Shown one piece after another: positions 24,370 to 37,134 of a DNA stretch of 64,000 nt; position 1 is the stretch's first letter, and every line of letters begins with the position of its first letter. Source of the stretch: Cynocephalus volans. Its lineage: Eukaryota > Chordata > Mammalia > Dermoptera > Cynocephalidae. A program made the position numbers and the translations under genes. The stretch lies in assembly GCF_027409185.1 (NCBI RefSeq), contig NC_084474.1, positions 92,061,005 to 92,125,004 of the forward strand, given 5' to 3'. The notes beneath the pieces were generated by a model, which ran no database searches, had not been told where the DNA came from, and saw only the letters and a list, made by a program, of their open reading frames with translations.

Positions 24370-24500
24370 AGGTGCCTAGAAAATGCCATCATATCTGGTT
24401 CTCACAGCCACCCTGCACAGGAGGGGATATGTATAACCTCCAAGTTAAACATGGGGAAGCTGAGTCCCAGAGAAGCAAAATGACCACCCACCTGTGCAGG
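24370..24500 (-). repeat. MIR SINE
   Basis: Inverted MIR 3' half: GGTTCTCACAGCCACCCTG followed by ATGGGGAAGCTGAGTCCCAG. Confidence 0.65.
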
Positions 24501-24504
24501 GCAG

Positions 24505-26045
24505 AGGCCAGCCCCAGGTGCAAGGTGCCAGGGCTTGAGCTGCTTCCACCCAACCACACTGCTCAATGGAGGCAAGAAGGGTCTGCACTTGTCCTCTCGG
24601 GGCTGCGACTAGAAGTGGGAGGTGCACAGTCCCGTGTCACTCACAACAGTTCAGCCCCTACCAAAAGTACTACACATTCTCGTCACAGCCTCATCCACCT
24701 CAGGGCAAAATGTTAGAAGCGTGCTCCTGGACTCTGAAGACATCCCAGCTCCTGGCCCTACTGCACATGCCACACTCAGTTCTGCAGACAAGCACCTTTG
24801 AATAGCCACTGGTACAATGGCGGGTTTTCATTACATGGGTTTGGATGGGTTTCCAGGGATGGAACCCGCATTGAATCACCCTATTTCCACTCTGGCAGGT
24901 TAAGACATGCCTTGATTACAGCCATGAATGGCCATTTCGTCAAGATGCTAGAAACCAAATTGTCTTTTTTCCCTTGACTGTCCTATCCTCTGTGGGCACT
25001 GCCCAGCCCCTGCTGCAACTAAGGCTGGGGCTGTGGGAGGTTTGCTTCCCAGGACATTCCTTTGTGCTAGAAACGACTGGCGGAGCCCAGAGGAGGACAT
25101 CGCCAAGTCCGTCAGGGGGCAAAAGGGTCAGGAGAGACGTTTAAAGGAGGAGTGAAATGCTCCGTCCCCACCTGCATGCTGGAGGGCAACGGGGAGACCC
25201 TCCAGTTAGTGGGAACAGCCTGGACCGAGGCACAGAGGTGGGAACCTACGTGGACATATTTTCTTGGTCAAAATGAAAGGTTACTTAGCTGCAGCAGGTA
25301 GGTTGCTTCCTGACTGAGTCAGAACTGAGAAGGCCATGCTGTAGAACTCGACAGAGCAAATACCTCAAAGACAGAGGTCAGAAATTACAGCCCTTCATGG
25401 CCAAGAGTACTGCCATAAATACAAATTATATTTTTTTAACGATCCATGAGAGGAAGGGCTTGGAGACCATTACCGCTCATCAAGGAGCTACCGGGTGCCG
25501 AACCACCCCGACTGGCTTGCAGGAGCCTCACAGCAAGCACTTCCTCTGTGCCTCATCTCTGTGCGTGGCTGAACCAACCCCACAGGTCGGGGAAAGCCGG
25601 CTGACGCTCGCCCAGCACAGGAGAGGTCCACGTGAGAGGTCAGAAATCCCGCAGCCTTGCTCGGCTTTGGCAGTGACCCAGCATCCACGGACGCCTCTCT
25701 TGAATCTGCAGTTAGTTCCCCTAACAGAGGAAAACAACATTTAATATGACTTATTTATCCACAATGAAAGCAGTAACCACAGACGTCCCCAGGGAGCCAA
25801 ACACCAAGTGCATAAATCACAGCTACACAACACTGACTAGGTTGCTTTCTTGCCAAAAATTCCCTCATCTGAGGAAACACGAAGACAGAGCAGATCACAG
25901 GGCATTCTGTGAGACGAATGGCCTGGGCTCTCCAAAATGCCGACACCATGAAAGGCAAGACAGCAAGGGGGTCCTAGATGTGGGTGTCTAGGACAACGAG
26001 ACAGGCGTGCGTGGGCTGTGATCCTGACTGTGTCTTAGAGCCACA
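24505..26045. other. Non-genic stretch
   Basis: No exon, RNA gene or confident repeat found. Confidence 0.4.
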
Positions 26046-26049
26046 GAAA

Positions 26050-26430
26050 AGCTCTGAAGGAGGTTTTGGGGGATGGTTGGGGGATTTAGCATATGAATCA
26101 TATTAGGTTATATCATCGTATGTGTTATTGTATAAGTGCTAAATTTCTTAGGTGTGACAAGGGCACTATTAGGTAGGAGGGTGCCCTTGCTCACAGGAGA
26201 TACACAACTGTTTCTTTGGCTGAGCCCCCTGAAAGTCGCAAACATCACAACATTTTATCCTCCAAATGTCTCTGAGTGTGAGTGTGAGGGGAGGTGAGGG
26301 GAAGATTAAGGGAAAACGGAAAGGTACTGAGGCCGGGGGGTCTGGGTAAGAGGTACTGGAGAGCTCATGTACAGCTCTTTCAACTTTTCTGTAACTCTAG
26401 AATTTTCAAAATAGAAGGATTGTTGTAAGT
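26050..26430 (+). mobile_element. LINE-1 3'UTR (L1ME type)
   Basis: Landmarks in order are TGTGTTATTGTATAAGTGCT, AATTTCTTAGGTGTGACAAG, AGGAGATACACAACTG and the closing TTCTGTAACTCTAGAATTTT with CAAAATAGAAGG. Confidence 0.6.
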
Positions 26431-26434
26431 TTTT

Positions 26435-26730
26435 TTATTTTCCTGAAGCAGCAGCCTCTGTCAAGGTGTGGTCAAGAAAGAACCACATAAAATGGATTTA
26501 TGCCCAGGGATTTGGGGCACCCAGGATGCACCGGGCCTTGGTGTGATGACCATTGCTCCCTGCCATTGCCCGTCCCTCTCCATCTTCCCAGCTCCCGGTC
26601 CCTTTCCAAACTAAATGCTTTTTGGCTTTCTTTTTGGTGGCTCAACTGCTTCAAATGTGCCCAGTGATCAGAACATCCAGGCCAAATGTCTTTGTGAGTC
26701 AAATTCATTTTGTGCTAAGTGCCCATAAAT
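26435..26730. other. Non-genic stretch
   Basis: Nothing recognised. Confidence 0.35.
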
Positions 26731-26734
26731 CCCA

Positions 26735-26800
26735 CCCAAACTGTCCCATTCCGTTGATGAGGAAGCTACAGGGACCCAGGGAGTGAAATGACTTACACAT
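26735..26800 (-). repeat. MIR SINE fragment
   Basis: Inverted core TTGATGAGGAAGCTACAGGG followed by GAGTGAAATGACTTAC. Confidence 0.5.
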
Positions 26801-26804
26801 CGAG

Positions 26805-28320
26805 GGTCCCTGCCCTGCCACCCTTTCCTCACTTAGGATGGAGGCTTCTGGGGTTTCACGCAGACCGTGACTCTAGAGGAAACACACTTGAGACTCCCGG
26901 GCAGCTGGCCTGCATGGGACAGGCCCCAAGTCTCTACTTTCAGAACAAAGCCACAACTCACAAATTGCGGTGTGCGTCACACTGACAGAATGGATGTGCT
27001 GCAGCGCGTGCCTCAGACCTCGCGCCTCTGCAGGTGCCTGAACGAGTATCTTCATTAGGTCCTATTATTTAAAAGAACACTGCAAAAAGAAACTGGACCA
27101 TAAACCTAAGTGATGGGTGATTTTCATTCTTTGGTCATTTTCTCCTCTTCCCCCTCTTCTCCCACCTAAAGCGCATAGACAGTGGAGGCCTCTAAATAAT
27201 TGTCCTCTCCAGCTTCCAGCTGCAAATGATTGTCGCCGGGAATCGGGACCTGTGGGGCTTTCAGATCTGGATAAGGCAGAGAAAAATGACCTGCCTAGGC
27301 TTATCTGTGGGTTTCTTAATCACTGTCCAGATGTTCTTCAATCAAGGCGCTGTGCACAGAGAATGAACAGGTGAGCCAACATTAATCAATCCCCCCTTTT
27401 TTGTGGGTGGGGCTTTAATGAGCTCCTCCCAAGGAGCCATCTGCATCCATTTGCTTCCTCTCCTGAAAGGATTAGGGACCCAGTGGGGATTCCTGGGCTG
27501 CAAATGATTTGCTGTTATCATGCCCAAATGCAGGCGCACACACCTCCCTCCCCCACCCTACCCCCCACCGCCCCAATCAGCGATGCACAGTGGGAACACA
27601 GAGGCTGCAGAGAGAGCATTTAAATTTGGAGCACCAGGCAGCTCCCTGCGCTTAACAGCCTGCTGTCTTGGTTTCAAGACAGTAGTGTGCACAGAAAGAA
27701 CAGATCTGATCCCAGCTCTGGAGCTAACTAGGTCTCTCAAAACCCAGGGAGGTTCGTTTACTCCATGTCAGAAACAGTCTAACATGCTGATGGCAGGGAA
27801 CCACCTTGCACCCAGGATGGGCGTGATGAGGACTAAAACAGGATGGTCTCTACAAAGCATCCATGCAGGGCTCTTTGGGATCACCCGTGCCACTGCCCCC
27901 TTCCTCCTGTCTTAGATGGAGGGGATGGATTGAGATCTCTTAGTCGAAGAGAGTTCAAGGGAGAGTCAGGAATCTCTTTACATATCTACATGGCCTGTGG
28001 GTTTCTAGGGACTGGATGGTGAGCCAACCTCCCTGATTCTGTTAGAATGCGGCTCTCCCTAAGTCTTTCTAACAGAAGTCAGATCTCGTTTCCAAACAAC
28101 CTGGTGTGATTTCCTCCTCCTCTCTGAATGCACATAGCTAGCTGGAAGGATGTGGGGATCACCCGACTGACAAAAGAAATCATTAGGCGCAAGAGGCAGG
28201 AAAAGAGAGCTGGGCCTGAGACCCTAAAAGCCCAGCCAAGGGATCTTTGGAAGGCTGCAAATAGCAGCCATGACACAAGGAGCCAGGAAACAGTAGAAAG
28301 AGAAACAAGTAGAAAGACCC
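26805..28320. other. Repeat-poor non-genic stretch, possible conserved element
   Basis: No transposon is recognised. The part at 27060-27420 is AT-rich and dense in homeodomain and E-box-like words (AAATAATTGT, CAGATGTT, ATTAATCAATC). No exon can be defended. Confidence 0.35.
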
Positions 28321-28324
28321 ATAT

Positions 28325-28425
28325 TCTGGCTGTGTGACTTTAGACAAGTGCTCACCCTCCCTGGAACTCAGTTTCCCTCTCTGAAAATCAGGGGGTTCAG
28401 TGGGATGATTTGGACGAAACTTCCT
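28325..28425 (+). repeat. MIR SINE
   Basis: GGCTGTGTGACTTTAGACAAG and ACTCAGTTTCCCTCTCTGAA are the MIR central domain in sense. Confidence 0.75.
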
Positions 28426-28429
28426 CCTG

Positions 28430-29160
28430 GCTTTAAGGATTCAAAATGGTCATTGAGTGGTGGGGCTCTAAACAGAGAAGAACCTTGGAGACCCTTCACC
28501 TGCCCCCCTGCCCGCCACCCCAAGAGCGCTTCATTGGATGTGCCTAGAAAATCCTTGGCCAGAAACCACGGTAGAGAACAGATGCACTATCTGAGAAAAA
28601 GATGAATGTCACATCGGAAGCAAACCTAGGTTCATCCCCTTCCCCTAAACTCTCTGACCATGAACAAGCGTGTCTAACTTTGGAGGAGAAGACTGAGAGA
28701 TCAACCTCCAGAGGGCTGGGCTGGGAGCAAAAAGCAAGAGACACAAGAGGGAACAGAACCGAGACAAACTGCAAGTTGTCCCGCATCGTTCTCAGTGATC
28801 ATCGCATGAGAAGAAAAAGACTTCATTCTATGATCCTTAATTCTGCAAAAGAGTAGAGTCATCTCTGAGGAAATATCGACTAGAGGATGTTTCCTATACC
28901 TCCCTGGGCAGAGAGGAGCTCCCTGTCACCTGAAGCATTCAAGTAGAAGTGTGGCCACCATATGACCGCTTCACGTGGATATTTTCGTGGGGAAGCCGGC
29001 TCTGGATGCAGGGTAGACCTGATGTCCCTCGGACTCCAAGGGCCTGGCGCAGGCCCCTGTGGAGAAACAGAGGCAGGTCCCCTCTTCTGAGGGCTGAGTT
29101 AGGACACTGTGGTGTGGTGGAGCTGGCTTCTTGGGCCTTTCTGGGATCCAGACTGACATG
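28430..29160. other. Non-genic stretch
   Basis: Nothing recognised. Confidence 0.35.
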
Positions 29161-29164
29161 ACAT

Positions 29165-29260
29165 CTCAGTTTTGTCAAGGACCAGCTCTGTGACATTGAG
29201 ATGATCACTCAAGCTCTCAGTGCCTCAGTGTGATTTATAGACTAAAGATTACCACACATA
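29165..29260 (+). repeat. MIR SINE, decayed
   Basis: CCAGCTCTGTGACATTGAGA then CTCAAGCTCTCAGTGCCTCA follow the MIR core with several changes. Confidence 0.5.
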
Positions 29261-29264
29261 CTCC

Positions 29265-30275
29265 CATCTGAGGGAAAATCTTCAAAGGCTTTCATGAGAA
29301 CCCCCACATTTATTCCAGGCAGCCTCCCCCAAAGCATAAGAACTCTGTAAAGAGGCATTAGTATTTTTATACCTCTGACCCCTACAGTCAACAATCTCTT
29401 CCAAGAGGAAAAAAGAAAAAATTAAGAGTGACTGCTTCTATCCTCTGGACAGAATCTAGAGCCCTAAATAAGGCATTCCATAAAATAAAATCTTAGAAAC
29501 GAGTGAGTTGATAAAGATCTTTAAGGTTGAGAACCATCTACTTTGGCCTAGAGAACCTGAGGCTCACAGACTCCTTCCAAAGGCCCTGTGTCCTAGGCGA
29601 AAGGGACACTTGAACATGAATGTGGCATTAAAGTACATGCACAGCCTTTTCAGAGGAGTCTCGAGTGCTCCTGTGTTTCATCGCAATGGCCCAGATGCTC
29701 AGGACTGGTAGCACTAGGACACCGTCTCCTTTAAGCGGTCCTGCAGGTCTGCTCTTTCTAGGGAGCAGAGCCTCCTTCCTGGGAGAGTTCACTAGAGCCA
29801 GAGACGGGCCAGCAAACATGCTCCTTCTCAGTGGGACAGCCAAAGCCCACTGCAGTCCAAGAGCCACGAACTTCCAGTTTACAAAAAAGGAGTGGGAGGA
29901 AGGGTGAATGGGCGATTTTTGGAAATGGCAGGGATGGTGATAAGGGAACCAGAGTCCCCTCAGTAAATCTGGAGGTCACTGTACTTCACTCCTGCCAGTA
30001 AGGGCCTCCGATGTGCCGTATCCTACAGCCTAAACTGCCCCCTAAGAGATTAGGCAGGCCTTCTCTTTGGGGTCATCCCCTAATGAGAGTGGAGAGGAAT
30101 TTCTCAACTACCCAAACAAAAGCATCCCCTGAGATTGGCAAGTTCCCAGTAGGCCAAGACACAGATCCTTGCCTCTAAACTCTTCCTGAGACCAACATGA
30201 TCTTCCCCTATTTACAAATCAAGTGGAATTAGGGACAATCTTTCTTGAAATATATATGTTTTTTCAGTGCCCTGT
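29265..30275. other. Non-genic stretch downstream of the proximal 3'UTR
   Basis: No repeats or exons recognised. Confidence 0.35.
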
Positions 30276-30280
30276 CACTT

Positions 30281-30286
30281 TTTATT
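30281..30286 (-). terminator. Candidate poly(A) signal AATAAA
   Basis: A canonical hexamer on the minus strand about 1.18 kb after the KCNK9 stop. Cleavage would fall near 30260-30270. The downstream region is AT-rich rather than clearly GU-rich. Confidence 0.35.
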
Positions 30287-30897
30287 AGGAAAAGAAACCA
30301 TAACCACGTCCTAACACCCATTTTATCCAAGCATTCCAAAACTGTACCCCTTACTCATGCAGATAGATGCTGCACAAAATCATGACCATCATCAATAAAA
30401 GGAAATAATTAAATAGATACTCTGTAGTTCCAACAATCTTCCAGTTTCCCCTGACAATTCCAGTTGCATTGGAAATTGTTGGAACGGGAGATGATAAAAT
30501 TAAAAATGTCTTTAATAAATTAATATTATTATTGGCCTTCTGATTATTCCATTGCAAGTTTTGTTTTCTTATGTTGATAATGCATACCAGTTTAACAAAG
30601 TGCATGCTTTTAAAAATTTTTGGAACCGGCAAGCTCAGATAATCCATGTCTTCCTGCCCACCCACCCCCTAAAAAAATGTTAAGATAATTTAGAACCTAG
30701 CATTTAAAAAATATGGTCATGACACATCTGGGATAAAGACTGCTCAGGTAACATGCTTGATTTGGCAAGATGATAAGTCAGAAACCTCATGGGTTTTGTT
30801 TTTCTGTTTTGTTTGGGAGCAGTCAAAAGCAGGCTATTAACAAAATTGTGATGGGAAAGAAAAATAAATACCTGCTACTTTCCATTTTGTCCCATGA

Positions 30898-30992
30898 TAC
30901 ACACACAGAGAGGCACACTCATACCCCACACACACAAACGTGCACACGTGAGCAAACACACACACAAGCACACACCACACACAGCCACCCAG
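30898..30992 (+). repeat. Imperfect (CA)n microsatellite
   Basis: About 95 bases of interrupted CACACA. If the KCNK9 3'UTR extends this far it would be transcribed as a TG/UG-rich tract. Confidence 0.9.
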
Positions 30993-31461
30993 TCCTTGGG
31001 GAGGAAAAGAGAAAGGAGTTGGGTCAGAGACACCGCTGCGGGTGGGCGGTCGAAGGCTCTCTGCTTGGCGTGCAACTTTGGGTTAGGTATCCTCTCAGCT
31101 CTGTCTCCATGGTCTTGGTCTCACAACTGTCCTGGGAAAGCCACCCCAGAGGTGGGGCAAGTTGGCGGAGCAATGTAAGGCGTACTTTGCTGGGAAGGGA
31201 GGAAGAGATCCATGCTTCATGCTCAGATGTGAGTTTCAGAGGAGGATGGGCCTTTGCTTTCCCTTTGGCCTGCTCCGTCTTGCTGAAAAGGTGGGGGAAG
31301 AAATGAAACCAAGGACGAAAGAGAGAAAGTAGTGATGGTGACAGTAATAATAATAATAAAGAAGAATGTTAAATTAATAAGGAAGAAAAGACGAGTTGGG
31401 TCGATGGAACTTGACGTGGACCATGACAGATGACTTTTCTGATCTATTTCCTTCTCCACAC

Positions 31462-32720
<1,259 letters not shown>

Positions 32721-32724
32721 ATGT

Positions 32725-32880
32725 GTGCCAGGCACTGTGCTGAGTCCTTTCAGATGTGTGGCCTCAGTCTAACCTCATAAGGACGCTATCAGACAGGGAG
32801 AATGATTCCAACACCACTGTCCAGAAAGCAGAGTGAGTTACTTAATAGCAGGGTGACTTGACTCCTTCAGAGTTGGGATT
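32725..32880 (-). repeat. MIR SINE, near full length
   Basis: GTGCCAGGCACTGTGCTGAG, CTCAGTCTAACCTCATAAGG and a final AGTGAGTTACTTAATAGCAG show the inverted element. Confidence 0.65.
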
Positions 32881-33139
32881 TGAGCCCAGAGTTTTCAACT
32901 GCCAGGAATGAGACTTAAACACTGAGACTTTAAATCAAGAGAGGGAACAGTGGATGTAAATGAGGTGAGGGCAAGAATTTTTATCTGTTATGTTTGCTGC
33001 CGGATCCCCTTACCTAGAGTAAGACCTAGAAAGTGATAAAGGAATGAATAAATTTGCACCACTGTGTGAATACAGCCTTCAGAGAAAAGAGGAAACAAAC
33101 ATCCCTGGAAGACCCATGTGTGTAAGTAGTTTTGAAACT

Positions 33140-33300
33140 CTTGATGCAACTTCGTAGCACCCCATTGATCCCCTACAGCAACTCTGCAAAGTTAAGCCTA
33201 TATTTTCTCACATTCAGAATGAAGACAATGGAGCAGTGAAGGTGAAGTTACTTGCCAGGATCGCCCCACTCATTCAGTGATCATGTCAGAGCCAGGATCA
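33140..33300 (-). repeat. MIR SINE
   Basis: CAGCAACTCTGCAAAGTTAAG and GTGAAGTTACTTGCCAGGAT mark an inverted copy. Confidence 0.5.
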
Positions 33301-33499
33301 GGTCGGCACAGTATGGCAGAAGGAACGCAGGACTTAGCAGGTTCTAGTTCAAGTTCTGGGACTAATAACCTGGATTGTGGACAATGTTTGGGATGAGAAT
33401 TTGCAGGATGGACGTGGTTCTCCAACACCTCAAATCCTGCTCCATCAAGGAAGCTTCCCTGATGTGACCCCGAGCCACACGTTTATAGTCATTTAACCA

Positions 33500-33650
33500 A
33501 CAGCATTATCTTGGGCCCCAGACAACCTCTTCCAACCCAGGTTTCTTCATCTGCCATAGGGGATAATAACAGTTCCCAGCTAGGGTTGTTGTATGGATCT
33601 GCTGAGATCAGAGAGCACCTGGCCCAGAGCCTGGTACACAATAGGGACCT
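33500..33650 (+). repeat. MIR SINE
   Basis: TTTCTTCATCTGCCATAGGG, GGATAATAACAGTTCCCAGC and AGCACCTGGCCCAGAGCCTG follow the sense element in order. Confidence 0.7.
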
Positions 33651-33989
33651 GCCAGACCCTAAGACCTCCACCCCTACCACCATCTCCTGAAGGAAGCCCA
33701 TTCTGACTGCTCTATCCCACACTTCTTTACCAGGGCTTCATCACTTAAAGAGCAGTCTGCCTGTGTCTGTCTTTCCCTTGGCAAGAACATGTGCCATGAC
33801 CTACCTGCCCCATGGGCCACACTCTCACTAGAGAGATGACATCACATGTTTGCCTCCAGGGGACCTTCTCCTCATCCTCTCTAATCTTCAGTCCCATTTT
33901 CCTGTCTAGCACTGAGCTCTGACCCCTCAGAAACCCAATACCCCTTACAAAAGAAGAAAAATGACATGACAAACTTGGAGTCAGGCCAG

Positions 33990-34680
33990 GAATGATGGGG
34001 CGTGGAAATGAAAAAGCTGAAGGAAAAAGCAATAGATACAGCAATAGAAATTATCCAATCTGAAGAACACAAAGGAATAAAGAATGAAAAAAATAAATAA
34101 AGCCTTGGGGACCTCTGGAACAGTATCAAAAGTTGTCCCCGAAGGAAAGGAGAGATGAAATAAGATGGGAAAGAAAATAGAAGAAACGCTGGCCAAAATG
34201 AACTAGATTTGGTGAAAGACACCTTTACAGAGTCAAGAAGCCCAGCGAACCCCAAGCAGGATGAATACAAAGAGCAGCATACATCAGAGTCAAGCTGCTG
34301 GAAGCCAAAGCAGCCGGAGGTGAATAACGCGTCACCCACAGGAGCACAGTGATTGGAATGCTGCTTACTTCTAATCGTACGCAATGGAGACCAGGAACAG
34401 TGCATCACATCTTCCAAGAGTTGAAACAAAATTCTGGGTTAACCCCATAATTCCATATCCAGATAAAACATCCTTCAAGAATGAAGGCAAAATAAAGGCA
34501 TTTTCAGATTAAAGAAAACTAGGGGACTTCATCACCAGCAGATCTGCACAGCATGAGGACTAAAGGAAGTTCTTCTGTCTGGGTAGAAGGATACCAGATG
34601 GAAACTTAGGTCTTCAGGAAAGAAGAGGGCGCGTCTTGGTAAACAAGTAGGTAAATATAAAAGATGCAGGGGTGGGTGTC
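33990..34680 (+). mobile_element. LINE-1 ORF1 fragment (L1M type)
   Basis: A-rich sense strand of L1 ORF1 with stops throughout. Landmarks are ATCCAATCTGAAGAACACAAAG, CAAAATTCTGGGTTAACCCC and CCTTCAAGAATGAAGGCAAA, corresponding to the coiled-coil-to-CTD part of ORF1p. No ORF2 follows; an ERV remnant abuts it. Confidence 0.7.
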
Positions 34681-34689
34681 TCACTACAT

Positions 34690-35160
34690 CTCCATATAGC
34701 TCACCTGTGGAGCTGAAACACAAGCCAGATGGATGTTGGTGAATAACAGTAGATTGTTGGAAACTTCACAAGTGGTAATGTTAACAGTTCTGGATGTGAT
34801 GTATTTACTGGAGGAAATCAGCACAGCATTTTCTGGGTCAAAAACTGCACACCAGGTGTCCCCCCACCTTCCACCCCCCCACCCTCATTCCTGCCAGTAC
34901 AGAAGATCAGAGAAGTTTGCCTTCACATGGCCTGGACAGCAGTACACCTGTACGTCCTATCTCAGAATTATGTCAATTCTCCTGCTGTCTGTCGTACTAC
35001 GGAATGAGAGAGCGTGATCATATTGACACTGCATGGCACAACTCACTGGTCCATCACATTGATGTCATTCCTCATAACACACAAGCACAAGACAGTGTGG
35101 GGGCTGAATGCTGCCTAAGTTCAGGGGCCTTCACATTAATAAACTCCCCAGAGGCCCAGT
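34690..35160 (+). pseudogene. Endogenous retrovirus (ERVL-like) pol remnant
   Basis: Pieces of a retroviral reverse transcriptase survive in two reading frames. The frame 34733-35017 holds a Val-Leu-rich palm stretch and FAFTWPGQQYT. The frame 34917-35189 then carries the continuation, ending in a decayed form of the catalytic YxDD box (HHIDVI, near 35060-35080). At least one frameshift and a gap separate the parts, so it is long dead. The pattern is closest to class III ERVL pol. No gag, env or LTR was found nearby. Confidence 0.75.
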
Positions 35161-35164
35161 GGTC

Positions 35165-35860
35165 TGGGGAACAGGACTATTCTCTGTAAAGTGAGAGACA
35201 AGTCTCATAACTCGCAACGCCTTCCAGGAAAGAGGAGGGTGCACCGGGTATCCTCAGCATTCCCATCTAGAAGCCCCCACCTCCACCCTGCTCTCTACCC
35301 AGGAGGCTGGCCTATATGCAAATATCAAGTCTACATATCAGACATTTGCAAATATCTGTGTGGAACACACATACATGGCATCTGTGGACACTCTATACAG
35401 AGTACACATGGTGTACACTTGGAACTTCATGAGCAACGTGTATGTGCTGTGCAGAGTACCTGTGCATGTGCATGGACGATGTCGGCACAAGATGCATACC
35501 ATATGTGTATATTAGACCAGTACACAAAAAGCATATAGATATACCTATAGCACACCCATATCCACTAGCAAATGTCATTCACGCAGCATACGTGTGTGTG
35601 CATGTAGAGGATGTGCATTTATGTATATGAGGCAGAGACAGCAGGTATCTCTATTTCAATAGCACACACAGGGTCTATGGGTTCACAGTGGAGGACATAC
35701 AAACTTTACATGTGCCAGACACACGTGAAAGGGAAGATGGCTTCTAGGCCTTTCCCAACAGGAGAACAACTGCGACATTCCTACGGAACCTGTGACAACT
35801 CCAGTCCTGAAACTGTTTTTCTTTTCATCTGTGAATGAATGAACGTATCCTAACCCCCTT
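35165..35860. other. Intronic stretch with degenerate CA/TG-rich DNA
   Basis: From about 35330 to 35650 the sequence is dominated by diverged ACATAT/ACACAC words, probably an old decayed microsatellite. Short frames there are chance. Confidence 0.4.
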
Positions 35861-35864
35861 GGGT

Positions 35865-35960
35865 CAGGAAACAGATTCATTCATCTATTCATATGTTATC
35901 CATTTAAACATTTCTGGAGAGTTGGCTGAGTGCCCGGACCCATGCTTGGCACAGGAGGGT
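35865..35960 (-). mobile_element. L2 LINE tail fragment
   Basis: ATTCATTCATCTATTCATATG, then TGGCTGAGTGCCCGGACCCA and GCTTGGCACAGG resemble the inverted L2 end. Confidence 0.4.
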
Positions 35961-35964
35961 CCAC

Positions 35965-37040
35965 ATGAACTCTTCTTCGTTCCCTGAAATCTCCCAAGGG
36001 GCTCCAGCCAGCCAGTACCCAGCGCCTGGCATGGGCAGGTGCTTGACAGTGGTTGGGGGTATGGACACCAAGAGACCACTGATGATCCCTGGCCAGCCTG
36101 CCTGTTCTCCGTGGTCTTCTGCCCCTTTGAGGACGAGCCCTGTGAGCTCAGAGCCACAACCGTGTCTGGCTTTTTCCTCTGAGACCCCAGGCTCCTACAT
36201 CACACCACCCTACCAGGCGCCAGGGGTCAGCTACTCCTCAACATAACCTCAGGAATCCCACCTCACACTGGGTACAGTTCATTCTTTCCTCATCATAAAT
36301 GAATAACTCTTGGCAAAGAGACTTCTAAAATTGATCTACACGGGGCTCAGGAGGCACACACAGGGCCCAGAAAGAGATGCTGAACCAGGTAGCCCCAGAT
36401 GGGCACCTCTGGGCACAGATGAGGTGCAGCCGTGCAACCTCAGGAGAGTCCCTCAATCCACTTCGTGTGTGCGGAAGATGACTACAGGAGATGATGTCAT
36501 CCTTCCCAGCCCAGCGCCCAGCACCCCCACAGGAGCCCAGCAAACAGTGGCCAGCATGACCGTCACCTGGAGCCCCACCAGCTGGAGAGCACAGGGCCCT
36601 GCACACAGGGCATGCTGCCAGCCACACTGTTCACCCACCCCGAGCCTCTCCTCCTCATTTCTGCTGGCATTAAGCACATGCTGAGTCAGAGACATGCTTG
36701 CTGTGGGACCTGCTGCTGGCCCCAATGTGCTGCTGGGGTAACCACAGGAGCCAGGCCCCTGGGCAAGAGGTCAGCCATAGGGGTCACAGGGGACGGGGAC
36801 AGAGACTGCTCTGACAGACTGAATCCTGCCCCAGCACTGTACAACAGAAGCTGCATCCCAAACACCGTACTCCGGGGGATGCCACGCGCCAGTGCAGTTC
36901 AGGGGCCAAGGGGGGAGCTCACGTGAGTCACCCGGCTGTTGGTCTCAGGCACTGACCCAGCCCTGCCCTCCTGTCTCAGCTCACAGTGCCTGGCATTTCC
37001 CCCACCTCCTGGCTATCGCCAAGCCCACTCACGTTCCTCC
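35965..37040. other. Intronic stretch, GC-moderate
   Basis: No repeat or exon recognised. Confidence 0.35.
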
Positions 37041-37044
37041 TCCC

Positions 37045-37130
37045 AGCAGCATTTGCTGAGTGCCCACAGCGTGCCCAGCAAGGGCCAGGAGATGCTCTCA
37101 AGTTCCTGAGGTCTGGGGCTGGGGCTGACA
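37045..37130 (-). mobile_element. L2 LINE fragment
   Basis: GCATTTGCTGAGTGCCCACA followed by a decayed CAAGGGCCAGG box matches an inverted L2 end. Confidence 0.4.
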
Positions 37131-37134
37131 TGGT

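Larger units (their letters stand above)
30281..31461 (-). other. KCNK9: Proximal 3'UTR of KCNK9 (putative)
   Basis: This is sequence directly after the KCNK9 stop codon on the transcribed strand. It contains a CA/TG microsatellite and an AT-rich last third. Two candidate poly(A) signals read on the minus strand: ATTAAA at 30511-30516 and AATAAA at 30281-30286. The GU-rich downstream element is weak for both, so which is used cannot be told from sequence alone. The right boundary is exact; the left is an inference. Confidence 0.4.

Noticed and set aside
34628..34645. CTCF-like AGAAGAGGGCGC
   Set aside because: Lacks the CCA half of the core and lies at the end of an L1 fragment.
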